Source: Shewanella fidelis ATCC BAA-318
GTDB lineage: Bacteria; Pseudomonadota; Gammaproteobacteria; Enterobacterales; Shewanellaceae
Direction of reading: 5' to 3'
DNA length: 64,000 nucleotides
Assembly (NCBI RefSeq): GCF_000518605.1
Contig: NZ_KI912459.1
Coordinates: 34,315-98,314 of the forward strand
Below the pieces are notes generated by a model. That model saw nothing but the letters and a program-made list of their open reading frames with translations, was not told where the DNA came from and ran no database searches. Position 1 is the stretch's first letter, and each line of letters starts with the position of its first letter. The position numbers were made by a program, and so were the translations under genes. Positions 26,413 to 35,615 of this stretch are shown in pieces.

Positions 26413-27369
26413 GTGAAAGAATTTCAATTAATAGAAAGCTTCTTTACTGGGCGAGCTCAGTCGCGCAAAGATGTTGCCATCGGTATTGGTGATGATTGCG
26501 CTATAGTGACGCCTGCGGTTAACAAGTCAATTGCTATTTCTTGTGACACCTTAGTTGAAAATGTGCACTTTTTCCCCAATATGCCAGCTAAAGAGCTTGG
26601 CTATAAATCTTTGGCGGTGAACCTTTCTGATTTAGCTTCTATGGGCGCAGAACCAGCTTGGATGACGCTAGCGCTGACTTTACCAGAGGTTGATGAGCAG
26701 TGGTTAGCTGACTTTAGTGAAGGCTTGTTTGAAATTGCTGAGTATTACGGCGTTGCACTCATTGGCGGGGATACCACTCGTGGCCCACGCTCTATCACTG
26801 TGACTATTAACGGCCAAGTACCGCAGGACACCGGGTTAACTCGCAGTGGTGCTAACAATGGCGACTGGATTTATGTTACCGGAACATTGGGCGATTCTGC
26901 CTTAGGTTTAGATATTTTGCGCGGCAAGGTTAACCTAGAAAATACTGATAGAGATTACTTAATTGGTCGTCACTATAGACCAACTCCAAGAGTGCTCGCG
27001 GGGCAGTCTTTACGTATGCTAGCATCTAGCGCCATTGATATTTCTGACGGCATCATGTCAGATCTACAACACATCATTAAAGGCTCACAGGTTGGTGCGG
27101 TAATTAATGTCGAGCGTTTACCGCTATCTGATGAGCTTAAGCGCAGTGTTGATCTTGAAACGGCACTTAGTTATGCCTTAACTGGTGGTGAAGACTATGA
27201 ACTACTCTTTACTGTTCCAGAATCACAAAAAGGCGCATTAGAGATGGCACTTGTCGAAACGGGTGTACGTTTTACCCAAATCGGTCAAATTTGTACAGGT
27301 GGCCAATTAAAGCTGCTGCAAGATAATCAACCATTTGAGCCTAGCAACTTAGGTTTTGAGCACTTTTAG
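26413..27369 (+). CDS. thiL: Thiamine-monophosphate kinase
   Basis: Phosphorylates thiamine monophosphate to the active cofactor thiamine diphosphate using ATP. It belongs to the PurM-like fold; motifs visible include IGIGDDCAIV, VNLSDLASMGAEP, LIGGDTTRG, the DISDGIMSDL acidic cluster and LTGGEDYELLF. The open frame has TTG at 26392, GTG at 26401 and GTG at 26413. None has a good ribosome site; I prefer 26413 because family members begin with a short EF-x-LI segment as in KEFQLIESFF. That gives 318 residues. pgpA starts two bases after its stop. Confidence 0.93.
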   Translation: MKEFQLIESFFTGRAQSRKDVAIGIGDDCAIVTPAVNKSIAISCDTLVENVHFFPNMPAKELGYKSLAVNLSDLASMGAEPAWMTLALTLPEVDEQWLADFSEGLFEIAEYYGVALIGGDTTRGPRSITVTINGQVPQDTGLTRSGANNGDWIYVTGTLGDSALGLDILRGKVNLENTDRDYLIGRHYRPTPRVLAGQSLRMLASSAIDISDGIMSDLQHIIKGSQVGAVINVERLPLSDELKRSVDLETALSYALTGGEDYELLFTVPESQKGALEMALVETGVRFTQIGQICTGGQLKLLQDNQPFEPSNLGFEHF

Positions 27370-27371
27370 TC

Positions 27372-27866
27372 ATGAAGCTACTTTCAACAGATCCTGTGTT
27401 AGCTAAGCTTTCACTAAAAAATCCGATCCACTTTTTAGCCTTAGGTTTTGGCTCTGGTTTAGCTGCAAAAGCACCGGGCACTTTTGGCACATTAGCCGCA
27501 ATTCCATTGTATTTATTGATGGCACCTTTGAGTCTGCCTTGGTACATATTGTTAACCATTATCAGTGTTTTGGCTGGCTTTTATATTTGCGATAAAGCCT
27601 CAAAAGATATGGGGGTTCATGACCATGGTGCGATAGTGTGGGACGAAGTTGCAGGCCTACTTATTACTATGATTGCCGCTCCTGCTGGCTGGCAATGGTT
27701 AGTGATTGGCTTCGCACTATTTCGTTTTTTTGATATTTTAAAGCCATGGCCTATTCGCTGGCTTGATGCCAAAGTGCATGGCGGTATTGGTATTATGATC
27801 GATGATGTGCTGGCTGGTGTATTTGCCTTTGCCTGTTTACAAGGGTTAGCCCATTACTTTGCTTAA
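27372..27866 (+). CDS. pgpA: Phosphatidylglycerophosphatase A
   Basis: Inner-membrane enzyme that removes phosphate from phosphatidylglycerol phosphate to give phosphatidylglycerol. The 164 residues contain GFGSGLAAKAPGTFGTLA, the acidic WDEVAGLLI motif and the DDVLAG motif, all typical of the PgpA family, with several hydrophobic helices. It follows thiL after two bases, the conserved gammaproteobacterial order. The last seven codons and the terminator are duplicated 170 bases downstream (copy at 28016-28089). Confidence 0.95.
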   Translation: MKLLSTDPVLAKLSLKNPIHFLALGFGSGLAAKAPGTFGTLAAIPLYLLMAPLSLPWYILLTIISVLAGFYICDKASKDMGVHDHGAIVWDEVAGLLITMIAAPAGWQWLVIGFALFRFFDILKPWPIRWLDAKVHGGIGIMIDDVLAGVFAFACLQGLAHYFA

Positions 27867-27887
27867 TTGGCGAGTTTGAATAAAAAA

Positions 27888-27919
27888 GTGCAGAGCCAAA
27901 GCTCTGCATTTTTGTTTTA
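27888..27919 (+). terminator. Intrinsic terminator of thiL-pgpA (copy 1)
   Basis: Stem TGCAGAGC / GCTCTGCA with CAAA loop and T-run; A-run on the other side makes it usable from both strands. Confidence 0.8.
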
Positions 27920-28000
27920 TAACTTCACAAGGGAGCAACTATTCTTTCAATTATTCGCCTTGAATTAGTTTGCCAAAAACGCTCTGAGTAGAGCAAGTTC

Positions 28001-28019
28001 TTATACTAATTGGTATTAG
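28001..28019. repeat. Dispersed palindromic intergenic motif, copy B
   Basis: TTATACTAATTGGTATTAG; shares TTATACT-ATTGGTAT with the copy at 37991 and, on the opposite strand, TAATACCAAT-AGTATAA with the copy at 9712. It lies between the two copies of the pgpA tail. Confidence 0.5.
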
Positions 28020-28053
28020 CCCATTACTTTGCTTAATTGGCGAGTTTGAATAA

Positions 28054-28085
28054 AAAAGTGTAGAGCCAAAGCTCTGCATTTTTGT
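28054..28085 (-). terminator. Terminator of recN (copy 2 of the duplicated hairpin)
   Basis: Same hairpin as at 27888 with one G-C pair changed to G-T. On the minus strand the stem is followed by CTTTTTTATT, so it can end recN transcripts. Confidence 0.7.
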
Positions 28086-28109
28086 TTTACGCTTATTCAT
28101 TTAGTGTAG

Positions 28110-29771
28110 CTAGCTTAGTAGTAACTCTTTAGCATTTGCTAAGGTGTTACTGGTAATGGTGTCGCCACCAAGTAATCTTGCAAGCTCTTCAATGCGCTGG
28201 TTTTTATCAAGCGCAACCATAGAGGTTTCAGTCTTACCCGCTTTACTACTTTTATTAACAAACATATGTTGGTGACCATTGCCGGCAACTTGGGGTAAAT
28301 GGGTCACACAGAAAACTTGCGTTGACTCACCTAGGCTTCTAAGCATGCGGCCTACAACTGCTGCAGTTGGCCCCGAGATCCCTACATCGACCTCATCGAA
28401 AATCAGTGTAGGTGTCGAGACTTTTTTAGCCGTTATTACCTGAATACCAAGGCCTATACGTGAAAGCTCACCACCAGAGGCGACTTTAGCAATAGGTTGC
28501 AAAGGTTGGCCTGGGTTAGTCGACACTAAAAACTCAATACTGTCACAACCTGTTGGGGTAGTGATTGACTCATTAAAAGTCACTGCAATATTGAATTTAC
28601 CTTTTGGCATATTTAATTCATGGATAGATTGCGTTACTTGCTTATCTAACTCTTTTGCGTAGCGGCTTCGGCTTTGGCTAAGCTTTCGAGCATGAACCAG
28701 ATAGGCTTCTCGACTCGCTTTTAACTGCTCTTTTATATCATCAAGTTTATCGTCATCAGAGCCTAAATCTTCAAGTTCTTCTAGCAAACTCTGATGATGT
28801 TGATATAGCTCGCTGGCGCTGACTTGATGTTTGCGCGCAAGTTGCATCGTTTTCGATAGACGTTGTTCTAAGTGAGCAAAATACTCAGGATCCAGCTCTA
28901 GACCATCGAGGTAACGTTCAATTTCGCTGGTACTTTCCTGAACTTGAATAAGCGCGTCATTAAGCATGTTCACCACATTGCCAAATGCAGGATCATAGCT
29001 TTCAAGATCTTGCCCTTGGCCGATTGATGAGTTTAGTAATGACTCGACACTGCCTTCTTCGTTATCTTGCAAAATGTGCAGCTGGCTGCGGCAAAGTTCA
29101 ATCAATGCTGTGCTATTGGCTAGTTTCTTATGCTCAGCTTCAATAGACTCAAACTCGCCTTCATTGATAGCAAACTCATTGAGCTCTTCAACTTGATATT
29201 GCAGCAATTGCTTACGGGCTAAACGTTCTTGCTGAGAGGTTTCCATTAAGTGCAATTGCTTTTCAATGGTTTTACACCTGTGGTAGCTAGAGTTCACGCT
29301 TTCGAGCAGCATTTTATGGTTAGCATAGCTGTCTAATAGTGTCAGTTGGTGCTCACTTTTAAGCATGGCATGATGAGCATGCTGCCCATGAATACCTATG
29401 AGTAATTGACCAAGAGACTTTATTTGCGCTAACGGTACTGGGTTCCCATTGATATAGGCGCGTGAACGGCCATCACTGCTAATGGTGCGGCGGAGTATGC
29501 ATTCATCGTCTAAATCAAGATCGTTGTCTTCAAGCCAGCGCTTGGCTTGAGGGGTATCATTTAATAAAAAGCGGGCACTTACTTCGGCCTTTGTCGCATC
29601 AGGTCTAATTGCATTAGCGTCGGCTCGATTACCTAAACATAGGCCGAGGGCATCGATAGCGATCGATTTACCTGCGCCGGTTTCACCGGTAATACTGGTC
29701 ATGCCAGCTTTAAAATCGAGTTCTAAAAAACGCACAATAGCAAAGTTGTTGATACTGAGTTGGCAAAGCAT
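28110..29771 (-). CDS. recN: DNA repair protein RecN
   Basis: SMC-like ATPase induced by SOS that helps repair double-strand breaks. The 553-residue protein has Walker A GETGAGKSIAIDAL near residue 30, a long central region rich in Glu, Gln and Leu forming the antiparallel coiled coil (about residues 155-360), the signature VASGGELSRIGLG, Walker B TLIFDEVDVGISG and the D-loop region VFCVTHLPQVA. It begins directly with the family-typical MLCQLSINNFAIV. Two tandem SOS boxes lie 22-60 bases upstream of the ATG. Confidence 0.97.
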   Translation of the reverse strand: MLCQLSINNFAIVRFLELDFKAGMTSITGETGAGKSIAIDALGLCLGNRADANAIRPDATKAEVSARFLLNDTPQAKRWLEDNDLDLDDECILRRTISSDGRSRAYINGNPVPLAQIKSLGQLLIGIHGQHAHHAMLKSEHQLTLLDSYANHKMLLESVNSSYHRCKTIEKQLHLMETSQQERLARKQLLQYQVEELNEFAINEGEFESIEAEHKKLANSTALIELCRSQLHILQDNEEGSVESLLNSSIGQGQDLESYDPAFGNVVNMLNDALIQVQESTSEIERYLDGLELDPEYFAHLEQRLSKTMQLARKHQVSASELYQHHQSLLEELEDLGSDDDKLDDIKEQLKASREAYLVHARKLSQSRSRYAKELDKQVTQSIHELNMPKGKFNIAVTFNESITTPTGCDSIEFLVSTNPGQPLQPIAKVASGGELSRIGLGIQVITAKKVSTPTLIFDEVDVGISGPTAAVVGRMLRSLGESTQVFCVTHLPQVAGNGHQHMFVNKSSKAGKTETSMVALDKNQRIEELARLLGGDTITSNTLANAKELLLS

Positions 29772-29792
29772 AGTGATGTCCTTTTCAAAACA

Positions 29793-29808
29793 CTGTATAA
29801 CTACACAG
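29793..29808. promoter_or_regulatory. LexA (SOS) box 1 of recN
   Basis: CTGTATAACTACACAG: perfect CTGT-N8-ACAG half-sites, 22 bases upstream of the recN start codon. Confidence 0.85.
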
Positions 29809-29814
29809 TATATA

Positions 29815-29830
29815 CTGTTTTTCTATACAG
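29815..29830. promoter_or_regulatory. LexA (SOS) box 2 of recN
   Basis: CTGTTTTTCTATACAG: perfect half-sites, six bases beyond box 1. Tandem boxes predict tight repression with strong induction, as known for recN in E. coli. The remainder of the gap to 30043 shows no gene. Confidence 0.85.
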
Positions 29831-30043
29831 TAAATATGACTATTCAAATTAATGTGCGCTGCATAGCAATTTTATGGTTAGGCTAAATTATAAACAGTGG
29901 TTTATTACAGCATAGCTATTGGCTAGCCTTTTGGAGTTCGTTTTTGACTTGGTTTGATTGGTTTTGTTGTTGCTCAGGTGTTTAGCTGTTGTTTAGGCGG
30001 CACTTATTAAGTATTTTCAATGTTTAGATACATAACGACTGAC

Positions 30044-30075
30044 AAAAAAGCCAAATGCGCTGGCATTTGGCTTTT
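30044..30075 (-). terminator. Intrinsic terminator of response-regulator gene
   Basis: Perfect 13-bp stem AAAAGCCAAATGC / GCATTTGGCTTTT with a GCTG loop; T-run on the minus strand side. It ends just before the stop codon region of the gene at 30079. Confidence 0.8.
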
Positions 30076-30078
30076 GGG

Positions 30079-31701
30079 TTATTTTGATTTGTTGTTACAT
30101 GTATCGACGGCGGACTGATAATAGTGCTGGTAACCGAGAGTGGCTAGCTCTTGCTCGGAGTACAGTTGCCTGATGACATTATCACAGCGCTCAATTATCT
30201 CGGTAACCTGAGTTACCCCGTATTGTCTTGGCCACACGTAAGCCAAAGTTTTTATGATGTTTAGGCAAACGGTTTTTAATAGTGGAGCTGTTTCGTTAAT
30301 TGCTAAATAGAGCTCCAGCAGACTGCGCTGGTCTAAATTGTTGTCTTTTAAAATTTGGTACTTTTGTTTCAGCCAGTTTTTCTTGGTTTCATTGTTCTTT
30401 TTCAAACCTTCTAACATTGAAACTTTGCTGGAAAATATAATCTGATTGCCTTCCAAGTTTAAGTTTTGGCCGCACCATTGAATTGCCTCACTAAATTCAC
30501 TTTCGACACTCATGACGTTTAGGAGCCAAGCATAGTGATATGTGGCATAGAAGTGATGAAAGCACTCTTTTTTATGTAAGCTCTTTAAGATGCTCATTGC
30601 CGATCGGTAGAAGCCAAGCTCTACTGAAATATGGGCTTTGAGCATTTCAACTTCATTTAGGATCGACTCATCTTTACTATTCATTAGCGCTCGAATATGG
30701 TGCTTAGCTTCTTCAATTAAAGCGAGTTTGTTTGGTGCTGTGTGAGCTTGATATAGCAGGACACGAACGAGTCCTAGCTTGCTAAAGTCGTTATTACGGT
30801 AAGTTTCTTTATTGATCTCTAAGTATAAACGGTATCGCTCTAGCGCTTGATCGTAGTCCTCCACTGAAAGGCAAAGATTAACGATGATCAGCTCACGCTC
30901 TGAGTTACCCGGCACCAGCTGGCTTGCCAGTTCTAAGTGAGAGATTGCCGCAGGAATATCACTGTCTTTTAGTTTTATATAAGCCGCTTCCGTTCGAACT
31001 TGAGTGTCGTTTGGCTTACTTGTAAGTAACTGATTAATAATTTTTTCAGCTTCTTCTATTTGGCCTAAACAGGCTAACGAGTTTGCTAACCCCACTTTGG
31101 CCCAATCCAGTTCTTTTTTCTCCAAAGTCGATTGATAAACAGCTTTGGCTTGTTCATGGCGTTTTAGTATGGTCAAAAACGAGGCTTTAAATCGCTCAAT
31201 AACGAAATAGAATTCAGGGTGGAAAGGGGCGATTTCGCTGCATAGTTGTAGGCCTTTTTCGGCATCTAACTGTCGCTCAGCAGCATAAAGCGCAGCCAGT
31301 TTTTCACGGCGACGGATTGCTAACGATAAACGCTGTTTTAATGTGATGGCATTAAATGGTTTTAGTAAATACTCATCAGGCTTTAGCTCAACAATAGGCC
31401 TTACTGTCGCAGCAGTGTTATCACCGGTGACTAGAATAAACACCGATTTGTCCGACAAAAGATTGAGATGTTTAAACTCTTCAAATAGTTGTTTGCCGTT
31501 CATACCTGTGCCAAAGTTGTAATCACAGATGACGACATCAAATGACTTATTGCTGGCAAGATCCAGTGCCATTTTTGCTGACTTAGATGTGAAAATATTG
31601 GCCTCTAAGAAGCCTAGCTTTACCAACATACTTTTGATAGTAAATAGAAAGGTAGGCGCATCGTCTATGATTAACACTTTGATTGTTTGAAATAATTGCA
31701 T
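30079..31701 (-). CDS. Response regulator with receiver and TPR-like C-terminal region
   Basis: A 540-residue cytoplasmic protein. Residues 1-125 form a receiver domain with the acidic pair D13/D14 (LIIDDAP), the phosphoacceptor D60 (VICDYNFG) and K114 (LLKPF). From about residue 135 to the end the sequence is helical with repeated pairs of helices of the TPR kind (for example KVGLANSLACLGQIEEAEKI). There is no DNA-binding, GGDEF or phosphatase domain, so output is presumably by protein-protein contact. It lies 124 bases downstream of the BvgS-like hybrid kinase in the same direction and is its likely partner (inference). Confidence 0.88.
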   Translation of the reverse strand: MQLFQTIKVLIIDDAPTFLFTIKSMLVKLGFLEANIFTSKSAKMALDLASNKSFDVVICDYNFGTGMNGKQLFEEFKHLNLLSDKSVFILVTGDNTAATVRPIVELKPDEYLLKPFNAITLKQRLSLAIRRREKLAALYAAERQLDAEKGLQLCSEIAPFHPEFYFVIERFKASFLTILKRHEQAKAVYQSTLEKKELDWAKVGLANSLACLGQIEEAEKIINQLLTSKPNDTQVRTEAAYIKLKDSDIPAAISHLELASQLVPGNSERELIIVNLCLSVEDYDQALERYRLYLEINKETYRNNDFSKLGLVRVLLYQAHTAPNKLALIEEAKHHIRALMNSKDESILNEVEMLKAHISVELGFYRSAMSILKSLHKKECFHHFYATYHYAWLLNVMSVESEFSEAIQWCGQNLNLEGNQIIFSSKVSMLEGLKKNNETKKNWLKQKYQILKDNNLDQRSLLELYLAINETAPLLKTVCLNIIKTLAYVWPRQYGVTQVTEIIERCDNVIRQLYSEQELATLGYQHYYQSAVDTCNNKSK

Positions 31702-31825
31702 TGCAAGTATGTTCCAAAAACAAGTGGGCAGTTTTGGCTGCCACTATACGAAATCTATAAAATTTAATAGAAGCAAGTTAGCATTATCACTAATATGGAT
31801 TAACGTTAAGCTTCGACATTTGAGG

Positions 31826-34800
31826 TTATTGGCTTTGTTTGCTTAGCCATTGGTTAATAGTGTTAACGACAATATCAATTTCAATGTTGAGCTTATCAAT
31901 TGCCGCGGCAATATTGTGAGGGTCAACATTTTCACATTCAGCTGCAGCTTGTGCCAGTTGTGTCAGTCCTAACGCGTTTGCGGCGCCCTTAATTCTGTGG
32001 CCTAAGGCTGGCAAAGGAACGGCCTTATTTGCAATGAGTGCTTTATCTTCTAATAGAGAGTCTCTTACGATAGCTGATAGCTCTAGTCGTTCTTCATCGC
32101 TATAGTCGTTAAGCCAGTTGAGGCGTTCTTGGCTATCGTCTTGTTCTTGCTTTGAGCAATAGCGACTAATTAACTCGGATAGTGCGTTGAATGTATAAGG
32201 CTTATATATAACCTCGCTCATTCCAACATTTGCAGCTTTTTCTGCAACTAAACGCGAGTCCTCAGCAGTGCAGCCAACAATTGTAAGGCTTTTAAACTCA
32301 GGTTTAGCGCGTAATTGGCGTACTAACTCATAGCCATTTAAGTTTGGCATATGGCAATCTGTGATAAGTAAGTCTATTTCACTTCTATGGGAAGATAAGT
32401 ATAACAAAGCCTCAAGGCCATCATTTACTGTGATAACCTTGACACCTATCTTTCTTAACTGCTTTTGAAATAAAAAGCGGTTAATTGGGTCATCATCTGC
32501 AACCAGAACTGTGCCTTGATACTGTTGTCTCGGATCTAATCCCTGACCATCTAGTTGGTGATCTGCTTTAATCACTTGCCTTAATAACAGATCTGGATAC
32601 AGATTCCTCCCTTCAACATTCACTTCTGTTATCTCGGTAATCTGTTGACTGACTGGCTCATTAACTCCCCAAGCGGCTAACCATTGGCGTGCATTCTCAT
32701 CTTTACAATATGCCTCTGAAACAAGAGGTTCGCGTATTGTAGTCAAGGTTACAGGTATATTTACAAAGACCTGAGTGCCAATATATTGCTCACTTAAGAC
32801 AGATATTTCTCCGTTCATGAGTTGGACTAAATGTTGGACAATAGACATGCCTAAGCCTGTGCCGCCATATTTTCTATTAATACTGGCATCGGCTTGAGTA
32901 AATGGCTGAAATAGGGTTTTAAGCTGTTCCTCAGTCATACCACAGCCGCTGTCTTCTATAGCAATCTGCAGCATATTATCGTTATGACTAACGCGTATCT
33001 TAATTGTTCCAGATTGGGTAAATTTTACTGAATTACCAAGCAGGTTATTAATTATTTGACTGAGACGCAGCCAGTCCAGCTCTGCGTGGCAATATTGAGT
33101 CGGTTGCCAATCTATAATGAAGTCGATTTTTTTTAGTTTTGCAGATGCTTCATGTAATCTAAAACTTGTACCTAACTCTTCAAACAAGTTGCTTGAATAG
33201 CTATCTAACTGGAGTTGGTCTGCTTCCATTTTTGAGAAATCAAGAATGTTGTTAACCAAACCTTTTAATCGTTCGGCAGATGCAAGTGCATTTTGCATTA
33301 ACTCTTTATTTTTCGACGTCTTTATTTCAGGATTAAGTAGCTCCATTAAGCCCATCATTGCAGCTAATGGTGTGCGTAATTCGTGGCTGATAATCGCTAA
33401 GAATGATTCTCTGGCTTTTAAGGCCTCAATCGCTTGCTGTTGAGACTGCTTTAACTCATTTTTGCGAAGTTTTAGTTCGGTAAAGTCGGCAAAAACAGTA
33501 ATGTGATATTGGTTACCGTCGTTGTGATTAACCACATCCCGTGAGACTCGAAAATACTTACCACCAATAATGCATTCATTAAGGGCGACATGTACTACGT
33601 TATTGGCAACTTCTTGATTGATACTATTAATCACATCCAAGAAACTGCAGGCTGTTTGTTTTTCTATACAATTGTTATCTAGGCAGCTTTTGAAGCAGTC
33701 ATTATAAGCTTTGTTAGAAAGCAGTGGCTTACCCTCTGCATCTGAAATGAGCACCATGCCTGGAAAGCTGTTTAATACGCTAATAAGCCACTGGGTTTTC
33801 TCATCTGACTTTTGGCTTTTGGCGCGTGCTTCTTGTAAATAGCCTTTGAGTTTGGTGTTCCACAGTACAGCTGCGATAACGACCACAACAAAGAAAAGCA
33901 GCAAAATAATAATAGTGCTTCTAGCTTGTTTTCTACCATCGACATACTCTGTATGAACACGCTTGTGGCTTTGTACGGCCAGTTGGACTTCATTTGGCGT
34001 GGTAATAGCAATGGCAATATTAAACATATCTCTTAACGCTATAGAGTCTTGGTTAAGTCTAATCGCCATGAGAGTTTGTAGCTGTTTTTTCTGGCTATCA
34101 ACTAGCTCAAAGCTGGTGCTGTCACCATAGTATAAGTAGTAATCTGCAATGCTTTTAGGTATGTAAGCATGAGTGATCACACCTTGCTCAATATCGTTTT
34201 TTAATAGAGAAAAGTCACTATAAATAATAGGCTCGTTTAGAAAGCCAAATACTTCATGTTTGGACAGTTTTTTGCTGCGATCTAAAATTGCTATTTTTTC
34301 ATGCTGGTAGTTTTTTGTGGTACGAATATACGACCAGTTAATCGTGTAGAAAGGCTTAGTTCGTAAGGTGTTAGATAACTCACCTTTTGTGATCTGATAA
34401 GGAGCTGGAATGAAGTCGACTTTTTTATCAGCCAGAATTGTTTCTATTGATTGGCCGTTTGGGTAAACATACTCAAAGTTTAGACCGGTTTTTAACGCAA
34501 AAATTTTGATTATATCGTGGATATAACCTGAGATCTGGCCTGTCGCTTCTGCAATATAAGAGACTGGATATAGATCATCTTCTATGGTGTAGCGTATCGT
34601 CTCTCTATTGTATTGCTGATAGATAGCTTCAATAGCAAGCTCATTCTGAAGCATGCTTAAGTTGTCGAAGCTAAAAGGTTTGATGACATGGTTATTCTGA
34701 GTTTGCTTTTGGTATTGATTGAGAATATCCATTAACCGAGAATTATTTTTCGCCGTTATAAAAGATGACAGCATAGGCTGGCTGCTTTCGTTAAATACAA

Positions 34801-35422
34801 TATCACCCAACCAATCCCCAGCGGCTGCAGTTTGATAGTAATGGTGCACGGAGCCAAAATGTATAATAGCTCCGTCAGCTTTACCTGTCGAAAGATGGTG
34901 GATTAGGCTTTTTAACGTCTTAACCTTAGTTAGCTTTCGGTAACCATTATTAGCCGTCGCTTCACAAGAGAATGAACCTTTCACACACACCCAATTCATA
35001 TTATTAGCTGGAGTATGGCGGTAACTAGAATTACGTAACCAATTTAGCTGATAATTTGCAAACACAGGTACAGAAAACAGCAGATGTTTTTCTCGCTCTG
35101 CCGTTGGTATAAAGCCAAGAGATAGGTCTGCTTCGCCCGATGCTACCGCATTTAGTAATCTATCTAAGCTGCTATAATTTTTAAATTCGATTGCGACATT
35201 TAAAGCTTGAGCGAGTTCTTTTAGGTAGTGGGTATATACCCCTGATTCACCAGACGATGAGTTATTCCAGTGAGTTCGCAAACCTGTGCTAGGAACAGCA
35301 ACTACAAGTGTTTTTTTGTTTTGTAAGAAAGATTTGTCTTCCGGAGTTAGTTCAAAAGAGTGTGCTAATGGAAAACTAAAAAGTAGGTTGATGAACAACA
35401 GGAAAACAACAAGCTTTGTCAT
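31826..35422 (-). CDS. BvgS-like hybrid sensor histidine kinase
   Basis: A 1198-residue inner-membrane multi-step phosphorelay kinase. Order of parts: signal peptide/anchor (residues 1-23); two tandem periplasmic solute-binding domains (about 35-260, with SGEADLSLGFIPTAER, and 275-495, with GQISGYIHDIIKIFALKTG); membrane helix (STIIILLLFFVVVVIAAVLW); PAS domain (PGMVLISDAEGKPLLSNKAY); HisKA with ISHELRTPLAAMMG; HATPase with NNLLGNSVKFT and GGTGLGMSIV; receiver at about 970-1090 with D1022 (TDCHMPNLNG) and K1074; HPt domain with H1142 (GHRIKGAANALG). All phosphotransfer residues are intact. The periplasmic Venus-flytrap pair suggests a small-molecule ligand, not identified. Confidence 0.92.
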   Translation of the reverse strand: MTKLVVFLLFINLLFSFPLAHSFELTPEDKSFLQNKKTLVVAVPSTGLRTHWNNSSSGESGVYTHYLKELAQALNVAIEFKNYSSLDRLLNAVASGEADLSLGFIPTAEREKHLLFSVPVFANYQLNWLRNSSYRHTPANNMNWVCVKGSFSCEATANNGYRKLTKVKTLKSLIHHLSTGKADGAIIHFGSVHHYYQTAAAGDWLGDIVFNESSQPMLSSFITAKNNSRLMDILNQYQKQTQNNHVIKPFSFDNLSMLQNELAIEAIYQQYNRETIRYTIEDDLYPVSYIAEATGQISGYIHDIIKIFALKTGLNFEYVYPNGQSIETILADKKVDFIPAPYQITKGELSNTLRTKPFYTINWSYIRTTKNYQHEKIAILDRSKKLSKHEVFGFLNEPIIYSDFSLLKNDIEQGVITHAYIPKSIADYYLYYGDSTSFELVDSQKKQLQTLMAIRLNQDSIALRDMFNIAIAITTPNEVQLAVQSHKRVHTEYVDGRKQARSTIIILLLFFVVVVIAAVLWNTKLKGYLQEARAKSQKSDEKTQWLISVLNSFPGMVLISDAEGKPLLSNKAYNDCFKSCLDNNCIEKQTACSFLDVINSINQEVANNVVHVALNECIIGGKYFRVSRDVVNHNDGNQYHITVFADFTELKLRKNELKQSQQQAIEALKARESFLAIISHELRTPLAAMMGLMELLNPEIKTSKNKELMQNALASAERLKGLVNNILDFSKMEADQLQLDSYSSNLFEELGTSFRLHEASAKLKKIDFIIDWQPTQYCHAELDWLRLSQIINNLLGNSVKFTQSGTIKIRVSHNDNMLQIAIEDSGCGMTEEQLKTLFQPFTQADASINRKYGGTGLGMSIVQHLVQLMNGEISVLSEQYIGTQVFVNIPVTLTTIREPLVSEAYCKDENARQWLAAWGVNEPVSQQITEITEVNVEGRNLYPDLLLRQVIKADHQLDGQGLDPRQQYQGTVLVADDDPINRFLFQKQLRKIGVKVITVNDGLEALLYLSSHRSEIDLLITDCHMPNLNGYELVRQLRAKPEFKSLTIVGCTAEDSRLVAEKAANVGMSEVIYKPYTFNALSELISRYCSKQEQDDSQERLNWLNDYSDEERLELSAIVRDSLLEDKALIANKAVPLPALGHRIKGAANALGLTQLAQAAAECENVDPHNIAAAIDKLNIEIDIVVNTINQWLSKQSQ

Positions 35423-35615
35423 TTTTTGAGCAGTGAATAAAAAAAGGTGGCGAATAATAATCTACAAATTACTTTTTGACCAATCTATTTTTAGCATTTA
35501 TTGATGTATTTAAAGCCTTGAATATTTGTCTATTCAATTTCGCACTATAGTCGTTAATCAAAGGTTGATTTCTTAGTTCTTTTTATTGTTTTTTGCTGCA
35601 GTTGAGTTAGTTAGG

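Larger units (their letters stand above)
27846..28089. repeat. 74-bp direct duplication of pgpA 3' end and terminator
   Basis: Copy 1 is 27846-27919 and copy 2 is 28016-28089; they agree at 73 of 74 positions (C at 27891, T at 28061). Each contains the end of pgpA (codons for the last residues and the TAA), a spacer, and the same hairpin with TTTTT. The 96 bases between contain a copy of the dispersed palindromic motif (28001-28019) and a short inverted repeat GCTCTGAGTAGAGC. Confidence 0.95.
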
